A stretch of DNA of 64,000 nucleotides from Micromonospora sp. MH99 (GTDB lineage: Bacteria > Actinomycetota > Actinomycetes > Mycobacteriales > Micromonosporaceae): assembly GCF_021442385.1 (NCBI RefSeq), contig NZ_MUZA01000006.1, positions 99,412 to 163,411 on the forward strand, written 5' to 3'. A program made the translations under genes and the position numbers. The first letter of the stretch is position 1. Each line of letters opens with the position of its first letter. The notes below the pieces were generated by a model. It had not been told where the DNA came from, searched no databases, and was given only the letters and a program-made list of their open reading frames with translations. Below, piece after piece: positions 63,618 to 64,000 of the stretch.

Positions 63618-64000
63618 ATGGCCAAGCACCGTGCGTCCGGTGACGATCAGCTGACCCGACAGGGGGTGATCGAGACTCCCGGCGCGGCCTACTGGTCGGT
63701 CGACGACTCCCGCTGGCCGACGGTCCGCCCCGACCTTCCCGCAGACGTGGTGGACCTGCTCGCGCCGCCCATCGTGGTCGGCGTGGCCCGGGTGCCGGTC
63801 ACCTCGCGGCTGACGCCCGCACCTGTCACGCCGGCACCTGTCACGCCCGCACCGGCGACACCTGTGGTGTCGACGCCGGCGGCGCTGGAGCCGGTCGTAC
63901 CGTCGGCCGTGGAACCGGTGGTGGTGGCGGCCGCGCCGGCCGAGCCCGCCCCGCCCCCGCCGGCGCCCACCGCCCCGCGGCCGGTGCCGACGCCGCCGCT
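63618..64000 (+). CDS. Proline-rich protein (3' part outside window)
   Basis: An open frame from ATG 63618 to the window end, at least 127 residues. GGAGG lies 9 bases upstream. The N terminus (MAKHRASGDDQLTRQ, then VIETPGAAYWSVDDSRWP) is not a signal peptide. From about residue 60 the protein is a run of APVTPAP-type repeats followed by long Pro/Ala/Val stretches, an extended low-complexity region. It looks like the N-terminal part of a larger regulatory, cell-wall or scaffolding protein; no domain can be named. The gene starts 225 bases after the DsbA-family gene. Confidence 0.6.
   Translation, partial: MAKHRASGDDQLTRQGVIETPGAAYWSVDDSRWPTVRPDLPADVVDLLAPPIVVGVARVPVTSRLTPAPVTPAPVTPAPATPVVSTPAALEPVVPSAVEPVVVAAAPAEPAPPPPAPTAPRPVPTPP

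Overview
The window is very GC-rich DNA with many GTG starts, 4-bp ATGA/GTGA gene overlaps, strong GGAGG ribosome binding sites and typically actinobacterial genes (class F sortase, mycothiol-type DsbA protein, EttA, HPF-like protein, GH15-type trehalase). Gene content and protein style point to a Micromonosporaceae chromosome, most likely Micromonospora or a close relative. It looks like a chromosomal arm region with mostly housekeeping and catabolic genes. I see no insertion sequence, integrase, CRISPR array or antibiotic biosynthesis cluster.

Layout. 1-6.4 kb: two tandem membrane sensor-kinase genes, a VOC protein, then a run of small lipoproteins and membrane proteins of unknown job. 6.5-8.5 kb: a 2-kb block (DUF7660-like protein, VOC protein, methyltransferase) bounded by an intact tRNA-Arg(TCT) and a loose copy of its 3' end, which looks like an old integration scar. 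8.6-12.1 kb: a degenerate trypsin-like protein, an alpha/beta hydrolase, an HPF/RaiA-like protein and an extra SSB preceded by two DnaA-box-like sites. 12.3-14.9 kb: cobD-cobQ. 15-21 kb: rhodanese, P-loop kinase, M48 and M20 peptidases, ATP-dependent DNA ligase. 21-24 kb: SURF1, a frameshifted and motif-degenerate cobB, a GNAT acetyltransferase. 24-30 kb: a class A penicillin-binding protein, then cobC-cobT-cobA. 30-34 kb: otsA and an OtsB-GH15 fusion (trehalose metabolism). 34-45 kb: ettA, thioesterase, YbjN protein, truncated globin, MFS transporter, MscS channel, HNH nuclease, erythromycin-esterase/DUF6194 fusion with a divergent double-HTH MerR regulator, sortase and a likely surface protein.

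46.2-57.4 kb is the main system of the window: an Lrp/AsnC regulator diverging from an 11-gene operon that takes tryptophan through kynurenine, 3-hydroxykynurenine and 3-hydroxyanthranilate into the 2-aminomuconate meta-cleavage route, ending in pyruvate and acetyl-CoA. Only the kynurenine formamidase is not seen. 57.6-64 kb: amidase, two small conserved actinobacterial proteins, aminopeptidase N, a DsbA-like protein and the start of a proline-rich protein.

Intergenic regions carry several families of long imperfect inverted repeats, each present more than once or similar in layout (10.5, 14.9, 15.7, 29.8, 46.0, 46.1 and 57.5 kb), and two sets of 20-bp tandem repeats (15.1 and 42.0 kb). These are the least explained structures here.
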